A DNA stretch of 64,000 nt, from positions 11,598,418 through 11,662,417 of the forward strand of contig OX387605.1 of NCBI GenBank assembly GCA_947568835.1, given 5' to 3'. Below the pieces are notes generated by a model that did no database searches, had not been told where the DNA came from, and was given only the letters and a program-made list of their open reading frames with translations. The DNA is from Protonemura montana (taxonomy: Eukaryota > Arthropoda > Insecta > Plecoptera > Nemouridae). The translations under genes were made by a program, and so were the position numbers. The first letter of the stretch is position 1. Each line of letters opens with the position of its first letter. This document shows, piece by piece, positions 44,301-56,100 of this stretch.

Positions 44301-46710
44301 TCAGATGGAAAGAACCAGTGAAACCTTTGTTGCACCAAAAGATACAAACTTGAAAGTCCAAGGTATTATACCTAACAATGGACAAGACAGAGAAATTGCA
44401 TCTTCTTTGCAACAAGACGTTGTTGTATCGCCACCACTCGAAAAGAGAGTCAAGTGTCCACTACGTCCATCTGATTTCCCATCGCGTCGAAGTTTAGCAG
44501 CACATTCCTGGCGAGCCAAGATGCACAAGATAAAGAGGAAAAATAAGAGAATTTTGCAAAATACAAATGTTAACCATCCTGCTACTAGGGTAAAAGAAGT
44601 TAATCAACATGTGCAAAATGGCGCTAGTAACAATACACAAGAAATCGAATCTGCCTCTGCAAAGGATGATCATCTTGCCAATAAATTGACCGATGCCTTC
44701 AGATCTGATGAATATGAATCTAACCAACAACCAAGAAGAAATCAGATACTTTTGGTTACTAATAAGTTCAACTGTTCTATTTGTTTACGCAAGTTTCAAA
44801 CCAATCTGAAACGGGCCCTACATATCTGTCACGGAAAAGATGCTAAAGAAAAGATTTTTCAGCACCGTCTTCGAGTGAGGGCATGTAAAAAATTGTCTGA
44901 AAATGCACCCGAGCCTCTTATCCTCACTGGACAAGGTAACAATTCTTCAACCAGTTTTCAATTTGGAAGCGTCTCTGAGAACTCAGGGGATGTTTCACAA
45001 AAAGAACCTGAAGTGTTTTCCTCTACAACGCTTTTGGCTGGTGACAATGAAATGCTTGCTGTAAAACTACACAATTACAATTCTGAAAAGTCATCAAATG
45101 ACACCACTGACCTAAGAGAAGCAGCTAAGTTAGTGGTGCAGCCGGTGATTGAATCTAAACAATTTAAAAAATTTAAATGTAATGAAGGTTTTTCAGAGTT
45201 TTCTGTGTCCATTCAACCAGCACACCACTTGCGAGTAGCCAAGGATCACAATACGAGGAATGTTAAGCAAAATCGCCTAATCAAAGCAAGTCAAAAGAAA
45301 TCAACCAACGTGCCTCACACGTGTGAAAATAAGGGACCCATTGTCGCGAATTTTCCACTTAAACACAAAGCTTGTGAGGTTGACACTGTGGCCTCACTGG
45401 ATGATTTGAGTACTAAAAATTGCTTGTTGCTGGAAGAAACAACAAAAGGGGAGGCAGAGAGGATACTTGCTCTTCAAAAACCAATATCAATAAATCTGGA
45501 TGCAGAAACACTTTCTAATACCACCGTCAACGACGAGACTTTAACCCAAGATAGTATGGATCCATTGACGGAAAAATGCAAGTGTAAATCGTGTACGTCA
45601 AATTTCTTGTGCTCTTTGAGTCTTGCTCGAAACGTTTGTCATACCAAGGATCACAACGGCGAGAAGATTCTCGACAGTCGACTTAGTCAAGAGCCAAAGA
45701 GAACAAAGTTGAAGACACAAAAACAGCTTCGACCTACTAAAACTCGTGAAGAAGGTGCGACTTGTAACTTTCAACCCAAATCTCCTATTTGTAATGAGTT
45801 GGCTACCATCACCAAGCAACAAGTCCAAACTGCACAAGAGGATAGAGAAGATAAATCAGACTTGCAAGGTGAGATCAGCTCATCCAAAAACGACAATCAA
45901 TCCATAGCTCCTCGGGAGCTCTCCCAATATCATACTGCTGAGCAAAAAGAAAGTAATGAGCAGGTGGCAACTAAGAAAGGTTTCCATTTAATAAGAGATT
46001 CACGTGTTATTCAGAAAAAGGGGCAAAAAGGCAAAACAACGTCAAACTTGCTTGAAGACAGCAAAGAACTTCATTCTAAGGAAAGTTTTCTTGGCAGACA
46101 GGACTTATTGAAATTGTATTGTTCTAACGGAGGTCATCAAAGTATTCTTAATCGGAAGCTAATTGTGCAACTAGATCGCCTGACTATCACAAGGGACAGT
46201 AAAAAGGAAGTGGTCGTTGATTGTATGCATCAAACTCAAAGCAAGAGCTCTGGCCCAACTTCTGAAAACATTTCGATAAATGGTAACATGAATGAGGAGT
46301 CAAACTCAAATATCACAGATATTGAAAAAATTATGCCATACAATCCTTCTGCTTCCACAAAAGGAATAGAAATAAAGAAAGAAGAGGAATCGCATGCTGA
46401 AAGGTGTCATTTGCTACAGAAGCCAAACAAATTTTCCTGTCGGTTCTGTCCTTTGAACTTTGCTTATCCGTTAAGTCTTGGACGTCATATCAAGTCACAC
46501 AAGAAGGAACTTGGAAGGAAGGGCAGCTTTAAAAAGGCAAACCTTGTATCATACAAAAACAGTGATAACGGGAGAAAGAAGATGCAAAAAGATGTTGACT
46601 GCCTCAGCCAAGAACACAATGCTTCGCCTGATTCTATTCCTAATCACAAACCAATGAAACTTTGCAGAAAGGAACAATCTTGTTCTGCAGTGTATGCAGA
46701 AATGGAGTGA
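41369..46710 (+). CDS. ZAD zinc-finger protein B
   Basis: Exons 41369-41569, 41645-41770, 42501-42627 and 43871-46710 (phases 0-0-1) give 1097 residues. Exon lengths 201, 126 and 127 are identical to those of gene A. ZAD: CRLCMLEGCSSMESIFRS and GDGLPTMVCQQCLFQLDVAD. The finger exon of about 950 residues holds only scattered fingers: HKCSICSMEFVTRRGLNGH, FNCSICLRKFQTNLKRALH and, near the end, FSCRFCPLNFAYPLSLGRH; two others (VKCPLRPSDFPSRRSLAAH, CKCKSCTSNFLCSLSLARN) have lost cysteine spacing or a histidine. The rest is hydrophilic and probably disordered. Likely a nuclear DNA-binding regulator, but finger loss suggests changed or reduced specificity. Introns 2 and 3 carry a tRNA-like SINE piece at 42820-42900 and degenerate repeats at 43370-43740. 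The stop codon lies in a short tandem repeat. Confidence 0.9.
42820..42900 (+). repeat. Fragment of tRNA-like SINE in gene B intron 3
   Basis: GATAGCTCAGATAGTAGAGC resembles a tRNA A-box region and is followed by CCTGACCGGTTATAC; the B box is missing. Similar to the 5' half of the family at 26611. Confidence 0.45.
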
Positions 46711-46785
46711 AATGTGTATGCAGTGTATGCAGAAATGCATGTATGGAGTGTATGCATTTATGCATTATGCAGAAAATGCAATTCT
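46684..46785 (+). repeat. Short tandem repeats around the stop of gene B
   Basis: GCAGTGTATGCAGAAATG occurs at 46687-46704 and again at 46720-46737, with further TATGCA-rich partial units to 46785. The TGA of gene B (46708-46710) lies between the two copies. Confidence 0.75.
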
Positions 46786-49700
46786 CCTACAACTCGAGAT
46801 GATGCCTTTGGGCTTTAAGTATTAAAGCTTTTCAAACCCTTACATTATTGCACATATCTGCTCAAGCAATGGTCAATAATTGTATAATTAACCTTAAACT
46901 AAATCGGCTACAGTTTGAAAAATATTCCCTCTTCCTTTGTTCAGCTCTGCGACAGTAGCTTCAATTTGCTACGGAAGGGATTTAAAGGAAATAATGTAAG
47001 GAAGAGAATAGTAATTGAAGCTTACTTATCTAAGTATATGGTATGCATGATATTATTTGTAAATAATAGAATTATAAGAATTATTGAATTAGGGAAGAGG
47101 AAAGAAGCAAACACAACTTTCAGAGGTAGGAGTGGTCGGTTGCGACAGTTCGGCTTATGTCTTGTGAATGTGAGACGGCAGACTGATTTGTATGATTTGT
47201 TACTTAGTCATCAATCTCATGTGAACAACGCAGAAACCAAAATTTAGTCGTATCTCCTCTTCATCCAAGTATTAGCAACAATATGCTGCTGTATTGGTGT
47301 CTTTGTGTTTACTTTTTAAATACATCTTTAATCTATTTGCGATATTATTAATTGGTTCCAAGTAGAAAGAAGTAGAAGTTGGTTCCATTAATTTTGTCCA
47401 AGTAGAAAAAAAGTCTGCTAGCATCAGCTAATTTCCTTATTTTAATAGTTGTGTGAATGCACTGCCATATAATGCATAATACATCCTTTGTGATGCATGC
47501 TGTCATGTGGGATGGACAATCCACTTGTGTGTTGAATTAATTGGCTAAAATAATCTTGCACTGTTAACTGTGAAGGACAGAAACATATTTATTTTAGTTA
47601 GATAAAGTGGTTCAGAGCCGTGGGTGAATGTTGTGGTGAGTGACTTGCTCTGTTAGAGCAAGTCACTCACTCACCACAACATATTTATTTTATATATTTG
47701 TTTAAATAAATATTTTACATAGGCTTTTAAATTTAAATTTTCATGCAGATTCCAATCATATATCCGATAATACAAATCCACATTGAACCTTAAAGAAATC
47801 ACTGAAATCAGCATTTTCCATTAATTAATTGAAAAATTTTCAGAGATCCTTTGCAGTAAAAATGACTCGATTGGGATACCTTGTGTGCCAGCCTGTAATT
47901 TTCTCTTGACGTAATTTTCCTTACAATGTAACTGTACTTTTTATAAATGTTTTGGTTGGTCAGCAAACTTCCTGACCAGTTTTGCTGAAAAACATTGATG
48001 ACATTGAGAGATTCTATCTTATTTCTAATTTCTTACTTAACGTCTGACCGTTAAGTCAGTAGAAAGGAAATAAAACATGAAAAAGCAATATTTCTTTCCC
48101 ATATTATATATTATAATATTATTCCCATATTATATTCCCAAAAGTTAAATTGAGTCTTTGAATTTTTCAAATTATTTTATTCATGTTCCTTACAGTTGTG
48201 TTAGCCTTACCTTGCTACAAGCTGGTGGACTCTGATTACACATTGCCAACTTTAGAATGCAAAATAAAGCCAGTCTTCACCGGGGAGTTTGAAATTAACC
48301 AGAAAATTATGACCAAACAATGCATCATGCACTTAAATTCTTTGTGGATTTATCAGTTTATTTACGTGAAATTAATTCTATTGAAAAATAAGAACTTAAA
48401 TGCAAAACTAAAAGTCTTAATGACTTCTGCTAAATACCTACCGTACACTAGCGGATTCTAGCAATGGCTGCCAAGAAGCAGTTTGCGAGCTTGGTTTCCT
48501 GCCTAAACCTGATAGAAGTTAAAAGTAATCTAAAACATATTAATTTTAACTTTGGATGATAAACATTTATTGTTTTTCATTAAATATTTTGTTTTCCTGG
48601 AATTATTAAATGTTTCAACCAAAGAAAAACATTATTTTGTTGCTTTTAAATCGGATAGTTAACAGTAGCATCATGGTGTCATATTTTCCTGGTTGGTACA
48701 AGCACCCCAGAAAGTGGCAAACTCAAATTAATCCTAGTATACACTAAATACAAAAATATTATAGAACGAGCCACAGTATAAATGTTCAACATACAGTAAT
48801 AATAATGACGAGCATAAAGTTATCAGTATATTGTGCAAGAGATTACAAGAGGCATTACAATTGCTTTCTGTCGCGGCTAAAATATTCGATGGACGATTTT
48901 AGTCAATGGACTAAAACGGGTTTTGAGTGGGGTATGCTTTCGCCAAGCTGTTAAAATCTTTAATGAGGAATGTTTGATGTTGTTAGGGGAATGGTTAAAA
49001 ATAATTGCTGATAAGTATTGTATTATATATTTATTTATATTATACCTACATTATATTATATGTATATTATATTTTTGTTTGAGAATTGGAAGTTGTTTAC
49101 TGGGATGCATTTGTTGTTTTGGTTTCTTGAATGGTGAGTGGATTCAATAGGAGTGTATAAGGAGGGATATATTTTGACAAAACGAACAGATTCTAGAATA
49201 AAAATGCTAGTGATAGTGAGTATTTTTAAGGAAATAAACAGTTCTCGGCAGGGGTGTCGCCATGAGGCACCAGCTATCTTCCCTACGGCTATCTTCGCTT
49301 TTAAAGAAGTAGGAGTCTTCTGGTGTGGCTTGAGCAAAGACCGGCTTGAGCATCCCCAAAATCCCTGCTTGCTATGCCCATCAAAAGAGACAACATGGGA
49401 CACTTTTGAGTAATTCTTATATATTTAGCAGGGTAAGGTGAAGAAGTACAGAAATCATGATAAAACCAATTCTTGCATTTTGGCAATTCTTATTTCACCG
49501 AGCAAGGAAGCTACAGCAATACAGCTACGGCTCATAAAGAACCTAGTTTTTTAAACGAGATTTTGGAAGAAGGGTACCTACTTGAAAATACTCTTTTTAT
49601 TGATTCAATAAATAACTATCAAAAAGCTTAATTAATTCTAGAAAATAACCACTTTAGACTTTTAGAGTGCATTTGCTTGTATGAGTAACTTTAAAGGTAA

Positions 49701-50187
49701 ACAAAATATGGTTAAAAAATATCTTATCCTTGGAAAGGGTAGTAGACCACTAATCCTTTATCTATGGTAGTAGCTACCCGTATTCTTTTCTCTAGGTACC
49801 GTTTAAAACCAATGAGTAAATTGATTTCAAACAAACCAAATGATTGGCAGCCTTGCGCACGCAACCAGCCGGTGATTTTGTGTTCGTTTCGCGCATTGCA
49901 CTGCGCTCTCTGCGCCGAGCTGCTGTAACCTAAATGGCTCAGGTAGCTGCAGAAGAATGAAACCATAGAAAAATGAAACCTTGTGTCTATCTGAAAATAA
50001 GTACTTGGCCATAACGTCAGATCTGCTAATATTTCATTCCTGCAAAATTGACTGCAATTCCTCTACTTATTTCGTGCACAGAGAGTGCAACCGCAAATTA
50101 ACCTACAATATTTGACAGTCCACTGACGCTTCAGATGACGAAAGAACTTTGGAAAGAACTGTGCTAACTTCGAATGTGGAAAACTTA
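46711..50187. other. Spacer between ZAD genes B and C
   Basis: AT-rich. Contains a short foldback retroposon at 47597-47677. A GC-richer segment at 49845-49930 may belong to the gene C promoter. Open frames at 46915, 48183 and 49138 have no recognisable family and no supported splice structure. Otherwise nothing seen. Confidence 0.45.
47597..47677. mobile_element. Short foldback retroposon F, copy 2, 15-bp target duplication
   Basis: An 81-bp element with GGTTCAGAGCCGTGGGTGAA followed by a palindrome, TTGTGGTGAGTGACTTGCTC against GAGCAAGTCACTCACTCACC. The flanks repeat AACATATTTATTTTA at 47582-47596 and 47678-47692. Shorter than the copy at 25927 because the arms meet with almost no loop. 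Confidence 0.78.
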
Positions 50188-53100
50188 ATGAACATGTGGC
50201 CGCATTTTGATCAATTTTCGACCCACAGCAATGCTTTGTCAATGAGCAATTTACAGTTGATCTGCCGTCTTTGCATGGTAAACTGTGGTGCCGCTATGGA
50301 ACCAATATTCCGGTCTCAAGCCTCGGTTACCAAATGCATTGCTGATAAAGTTGCCAGTGTCACACGATTGACAGTAAGTTAAATAGTTTCATGACGAGGC
50401 GATTGTCTGGTTGAATCAAAAGTGTAGGTCATAGCTTCATTTTGTACGTCGACCTAGTTGAACAAATATTTATTGCAGCTCCGTCAAGGGGACGGACTAC
50501 CAGCATTGGTCTGTCAACAATGCATCTTCCAGTTGGATGTGGCAGATACGTTCATTCAACGATGCATGCTGAGTGATCAATCTTTGCGATCCATACTACT
50601 GCAGGTAACTAGTCATACAAGTACAGATACAAGTAAAAAGTAATTAATTATGCTTCTGAGTCGTGGGTCACACTCAATACAATCATCTTTGAATTGTATG
50701 ATAATTTAAATATACTAAAGACACGACATATGAGTTCGTATTTTTTATGTGACGGAAAGACTTGTAGGTACTTGTGCAATAATAAGTAAAGGATTAAGAG
50801 TTTCGATTTTGTCTAGCGGTACCACTGCTTTGGTAATATTAGTTCTAAAAAACACATCGATAGTATTGCCAAAAAATCTGCGACTTCTGACTTGAAAATT
50901 TGTTACAAACAGATCCTTGTGAAATAAGGAAAACTTGAAATAGGCAATACCTTTATTTAAAGTTAAATTTAAGGTGCCATATTTGCACCCTATAGTTAAA
51001 TTGTTTGCCATGCCAAGGAAAGTTCTGTTCCATATGAAGACCTTGAACTTAACAAGACCTGACACTATCAATTACTTAAAACTCCTGTATAAACTCGGCT
51101 CCATGGGTATATATGCGCTAGGTGTGCTGTACTATTACAGTAACGCCTTCAACACTATCAATCACTCCAGACTCTTGTTTATCATAAGCAGCTCAAAATT
51201 GGGTTATTTCCTAGTTGTCTGACCCTAAAAAGGCTGTCGTCCAGACAGGTCGGTCAAATACGAAAGTGACGTCCTATGAACTCTCGTCATTAATTTTGGG
51301 TTGCCCCAGCCAGGACAGTACAGTTGCTCCCCTTCTGTTTGTTAAGTTTATCATAAAACTTTCCAAAAATGTGCGAAGAGGAAAACTTACTATGCAAATC
51401 CACGACACTTAACTCGTAATTAGCAGCTCTCAGGATAAAACCCCCCCACAGCAAAATATTAGACCTCCAGCAAAAAAAAGAACACTTTATTTTGTGAGTT
51501 CTGATCTTTCTGAAATTTCAAATTCTGAAGCAGTGAGTGTAATCATTTTATATGGAAATGTCCATGTTTTTACTGTTTTTTTTTTAATTCATTTTTTTTA
51601 GCAACAACCAAACCACTGCACCGTAGAAAAAACTCGGGACCCTTTAATTGGTCATGCCATTCAACCGCTACCCTCAAGAGGAATCCTTATAGAAAATCAA
51701 GAGTGTGCTGAAGGTATGCAAAAATTAAGAAAATGCATGTGCTGACCTAAGTAACATGGATACTGAAAGGTGATACCAAGTTAATGCCTCCTCCCTTGTA
51801 CATATACAAACCCATACATGCCCAAATGCAGGTACAGGATTCTATGGTAGGTACAGGTATTATGAGGCGTTTCTTCTTGGATCAAATGCTGTCAAAAATG
51901 TGCAGCTGTGCAGTAAAACATTAGTGTAAACTACTGTATGGATAGCCTTTGTTGTGTCCAGGTGTGGGAATGGGAATCAGAATCAATATCTTGAGGGTAG
52001 GTATTGTTATTTTATTGGAATCAGAATTTTACTTTTTGAAATTTGGAACCAGAATCGAAATAAAAATTGGTAACACCTCCAACCCCCAGGTGGAAATAGT
52101 ATTTGCTTTTCAGATATTTTTTTCTGCAAAAAATGCACTTTTCTGCAAGATCAATACAAGACTACGCCAGCTGGCCTCGATTCGAAATTATACTCTAGTC
52201 TCACAGGTACCATTTTGGCCAAAGAAGACATGAATTGTGATGTAGGTGCCGCTGATAAAATTATTTTAAAGTAATTGCCAAGTTGGTTGAGATTACAACA
52301 ACTATATGGCTATAGATACAAATAAAATGAGACATGAGTCTAAAAACCATCATAGTGAAAAACCATGGTTACCAACAACTTCAAAACATGTTTTACAGTA
52401 GGTACTGTAGGGCAGTAGGGCTTAGAGCTAAAGGCTATTTGTGCCAGAATGTGCATAGCTCTTCTGATTTGTGAAATTGTCTGATCACCACATGGACGAT
52501 TCAGACGATATTTATGGCACAGATTAAATAGAATCACAAACTGTTATTCAGTCATACCACGTCATACCTTAATTTAGGTCATACATTGATTGTTAAAAAA
52601 GAGGGCACTTTATTACCTCTGGGGCCACAATGGCCTATCGAAGCAAGAAAGAGGCTACCCCTTCATTTGCAAACCCCTATAAGGTTTTAATAACTATATT
52701 TTAGCCATCTTTGTTTCAGCCATCTAGAAACATAAGGACTCGATCTATGCTCAAAAAGAAAATGTGCTGAATCTTCTAGCCTTATTTTTATTTCAAGGTC
52801 CAGAGATTCTTCCAGACAATGCCATTCAAACAAATTTGCAATTCTCCAATTGTGCACCAAGCTTTGAAGCAGTTAACCTAGCTTTGCCAGACCACTTGAT
52901 CCTGGATGATGGTTCCATGGAAGAAGGTGCAGAACCTAACAATGATGTGCCAACATTGATTTTGGCCGGCATAAACCAAGGAAAACTGTCATCAGACCCA
53001 CTTCTTGACATCAAGTGTGAGACCTTCATTGAAACAGGTGCGATTTAAATTGCTTCATTTTTGAGGACGGAATTCAGTGCATAGAACACTTGCTGGTATT

Positions 53101-56100
53101 TTTTTTATGTCATAACTCATTACACTATTGGTCAGCCTTGCCACCACAGCGAAGCAAGATATAGATTTTTTCCAACCCTATCTTCAGAGAAAGTTCTGTT
53201 ACATTTTGGGTTTAAAGGGAGGGGCAATAATCTCTTACAATTATGTTTTTTTTGTAAACCTCGAGAAAAGTGTAAATCAGTGTTAAAACTATCCCAAAAT
53301 TAAATTTTGAACATGCATTTCATGCCACCTACCACCTACAAAATTCTTGACTGCAATGTTTAATTCAACTGGGTTGAGCACCTGAAGCTGATTCCATAAT
53401 ACCTAACAATTTCTGCCAATCAAGCAATAAAATAATACTGTTCCAGCATCATGCGAAGAAACTGAAGGAATAACACACCCAATAAACCCAGAGGACTCAG
53501 TAAAGGTGGAAGCATCGCAGTACGGTCTGCGCTTCGAACATTCTTCAGATGGGGCTTTTAATGAAGATTCAGGCAAAGAGGATAGCTCTTCTATGAAGAC
53601 TGAAGACTTGGCAGGACATTTGGACGACTGTGATATGCATGATTATAATTTTGCTTGCATTCAAAATGCACCCAACTCCAACATTAATACTCCAGGCGAG
53701 GTAGCACCGCAGTCAAATCAAAACCAACTGTCTCTGGCCAGAACAAAACCCTCATGCCCCATTTGTTTGATTACGTTAGCAAATATGCGGTCCCTGACTC
53801 GTCATATAAAAATTCACAAGAGAAACGATAGACTTCAGCAACGACGCCTTGCCTATGGAACTAAAAGCAACTCGTTATCAATACCGTATTCCAAAATTAT
53901 TTGCCCAATGCAGGCCTTGTCAAAAAGTAACGATAAGAGCCTAGACACTCGTCAAAGTTCTTACATGACTTGCTCTTCGATAACTGGAGGCAATGCAGAC
54001 AGCACTGCAGAAGCACCAGCCAATGACGCTCGAGTAATCTCAATTACGTCCAAAGTGCCCCATAAATCACAACTCTCCTTGGAAACAACTAGGAAACACA
54101 AATGTATGCTATGTTCCTCTACTTTTGCAAACCGCAGTAATCTTGTTCGACACAGAAAGCTTCATTATAAGAAAATACTGATGGCATGCGTAAAAGAGAT
54201 GTTCTCCAAATCGAAACAATCAGTTGCCAATCAAAAACTAAATCAGCTTAACATGATTCCAATTGTAAAAGTTACTCAACTGGTCATCACTAAAGATGGT
54301 ATACAGATGCCCAATTCATTGAAACAATTCACCTGCAAACAACCTCTGATATTTCCAGTCAAGCAGAGTCCTGCTCTTCAAATAGAGCATTGTGAAAGGA
54401 GGATTTCCACCCAAGGTAATGAAACTTCTATAGTTCAAAATTCTGCTGGTAGCCCACTTAGCAAATCTTCTTTTGGTGATTTGTCTCAAAAAGCTTCTTT
54501 AATAGAAAAAGAGTGGGATTATAATAAGAATGTGCCCTTTATAAGTAAAGAAAATACAAAAAAGTGTTCAGTGTGCAGCAAGGTATGTCGTGATAACAGC
54601 CAGTTGAAAAGTCACATGAGATCGCATACAGGTGAAAGGCCTTTTAGATGTATGGTGTGCAACAAAAGATATCGAGAGGAGTATAGCTTAAAGAGGCATG
54701 TGAGGGACCATACTGAAAACAAAGAATTAAAGTGCAGAAAATGTACTCTGTCGTTCAATACTGTGGTCCAACTGAGAGTTCATGAGATGCAGGGATGTCT
54801 CAAATGTTTGGACTGTGGAAAGAAATTTTTAAAAAAATGCTCCCTTAGAGCGCACTCAATAACTCATACTGATGCAAGGCCATGGGAGTGCGATCAATGT
54901 CATTCTGAATTCAAACGAGCTCATGATTTGTTTAAACATCAGCGGTGCACTTGCAAATTTAAAACCAGTACTGTGGGATCTTCTACCAAGTCAATCAATA
55001 AATCACAAATTTGCAAGAATAAACCATCTAAGCTACAAGGGCCAGCAAAAAAACTACAAACACTTGTTGGGAACAATCTGCTACTCCAGAATTCCAGGAG
55101 AACACAAACGCAAAAGAAAGGACTCGTCTATAATCCAGGCTTAAGTCCTCACAAGTGTGAAATTTGTGGAAAGGCATTCAAAGAAAGAAGAAATCTGAAT
55201 CGCCACTCTGTGGTACACACTAAAGAGAGACCGTGGAATTGTGAAATATGTGGTCTTGGATACAAAAACCAGTATAACCTAAAAAAGCATGAGCAAAGGC
55301 ATAATCTCAAAAAGAAATTGAGTGAATTTGATTCCTCAACCAAGCCTAAACTTGCCACAAATAGCGAAGTACTTGTAACAAACACATCAGCGTTCCACAA
55401 AGGACTGCCAGTACTACGGGAAGCAACCGGCCACCCAAGAGATTTAAGACCTAATCAGTGTACAACCTGTGGAAAAACGTTCAAAACACCAACAACTTTA
55501 AAACTTCACTTTTTGACTCACTCTGAAGAGAGACCTTGGACTTGTGGACAGTGTAATTTTGCATTTAAAAGAAAGGACTCCTTGCTGAGGCACATTAAGT
55601 TACGCAATCACAAGACCACAGTCAGTGAAATACCTCTGCAGAACGAGCTTTCTTCTTCAAGAATTGCAGAAATTTGCAGCGATTTAAATCAAAATGATTT
55701 TAGCCAAACTTTTTTTCCTAAAAACCCAGAACATATTACTAGTATTATTCATGAACCAAATGTTTCAGAGCTGCTAACCAGGTCAGGAATCTTGGCAAAT
55801 GATTGTAATGCTGAGATTTCTCAAGAAATGGACAAACCTAGCCAAAATAAACCTGCAAATTCAGATGGTATCCGTACTATAGCAGTTTTCCCCACTGTTA
55901 CTGGGTGTTCCCAGGGCATCGAGTTAGGAATTTTGGCCAAGAATGCTCGTCCTAAGCACCCTGAGATTTTTATAAAAATGTATGAATCTAGTCATACGGA
56001 GTTATCTTCACCGCACGAAGACATCAGTAATGAAGTGCTTGAACCAATCTATGTCAAGAGTTCAATTCAAATGAGAGGAGAAATCGTGACCAACGATTAC

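Noticed and set aside
46915..47247. 110-codon frame after ZAD gene B
   Set aside because: No similarity recognised and composition like the spacer; a fragment of an old repeat cannot be excluded.
48183..48461. 92-codon frame with a hydrophobic start
   Set aside because: No recognisable family, AT-rich, no supported splice sites; looks like chance.
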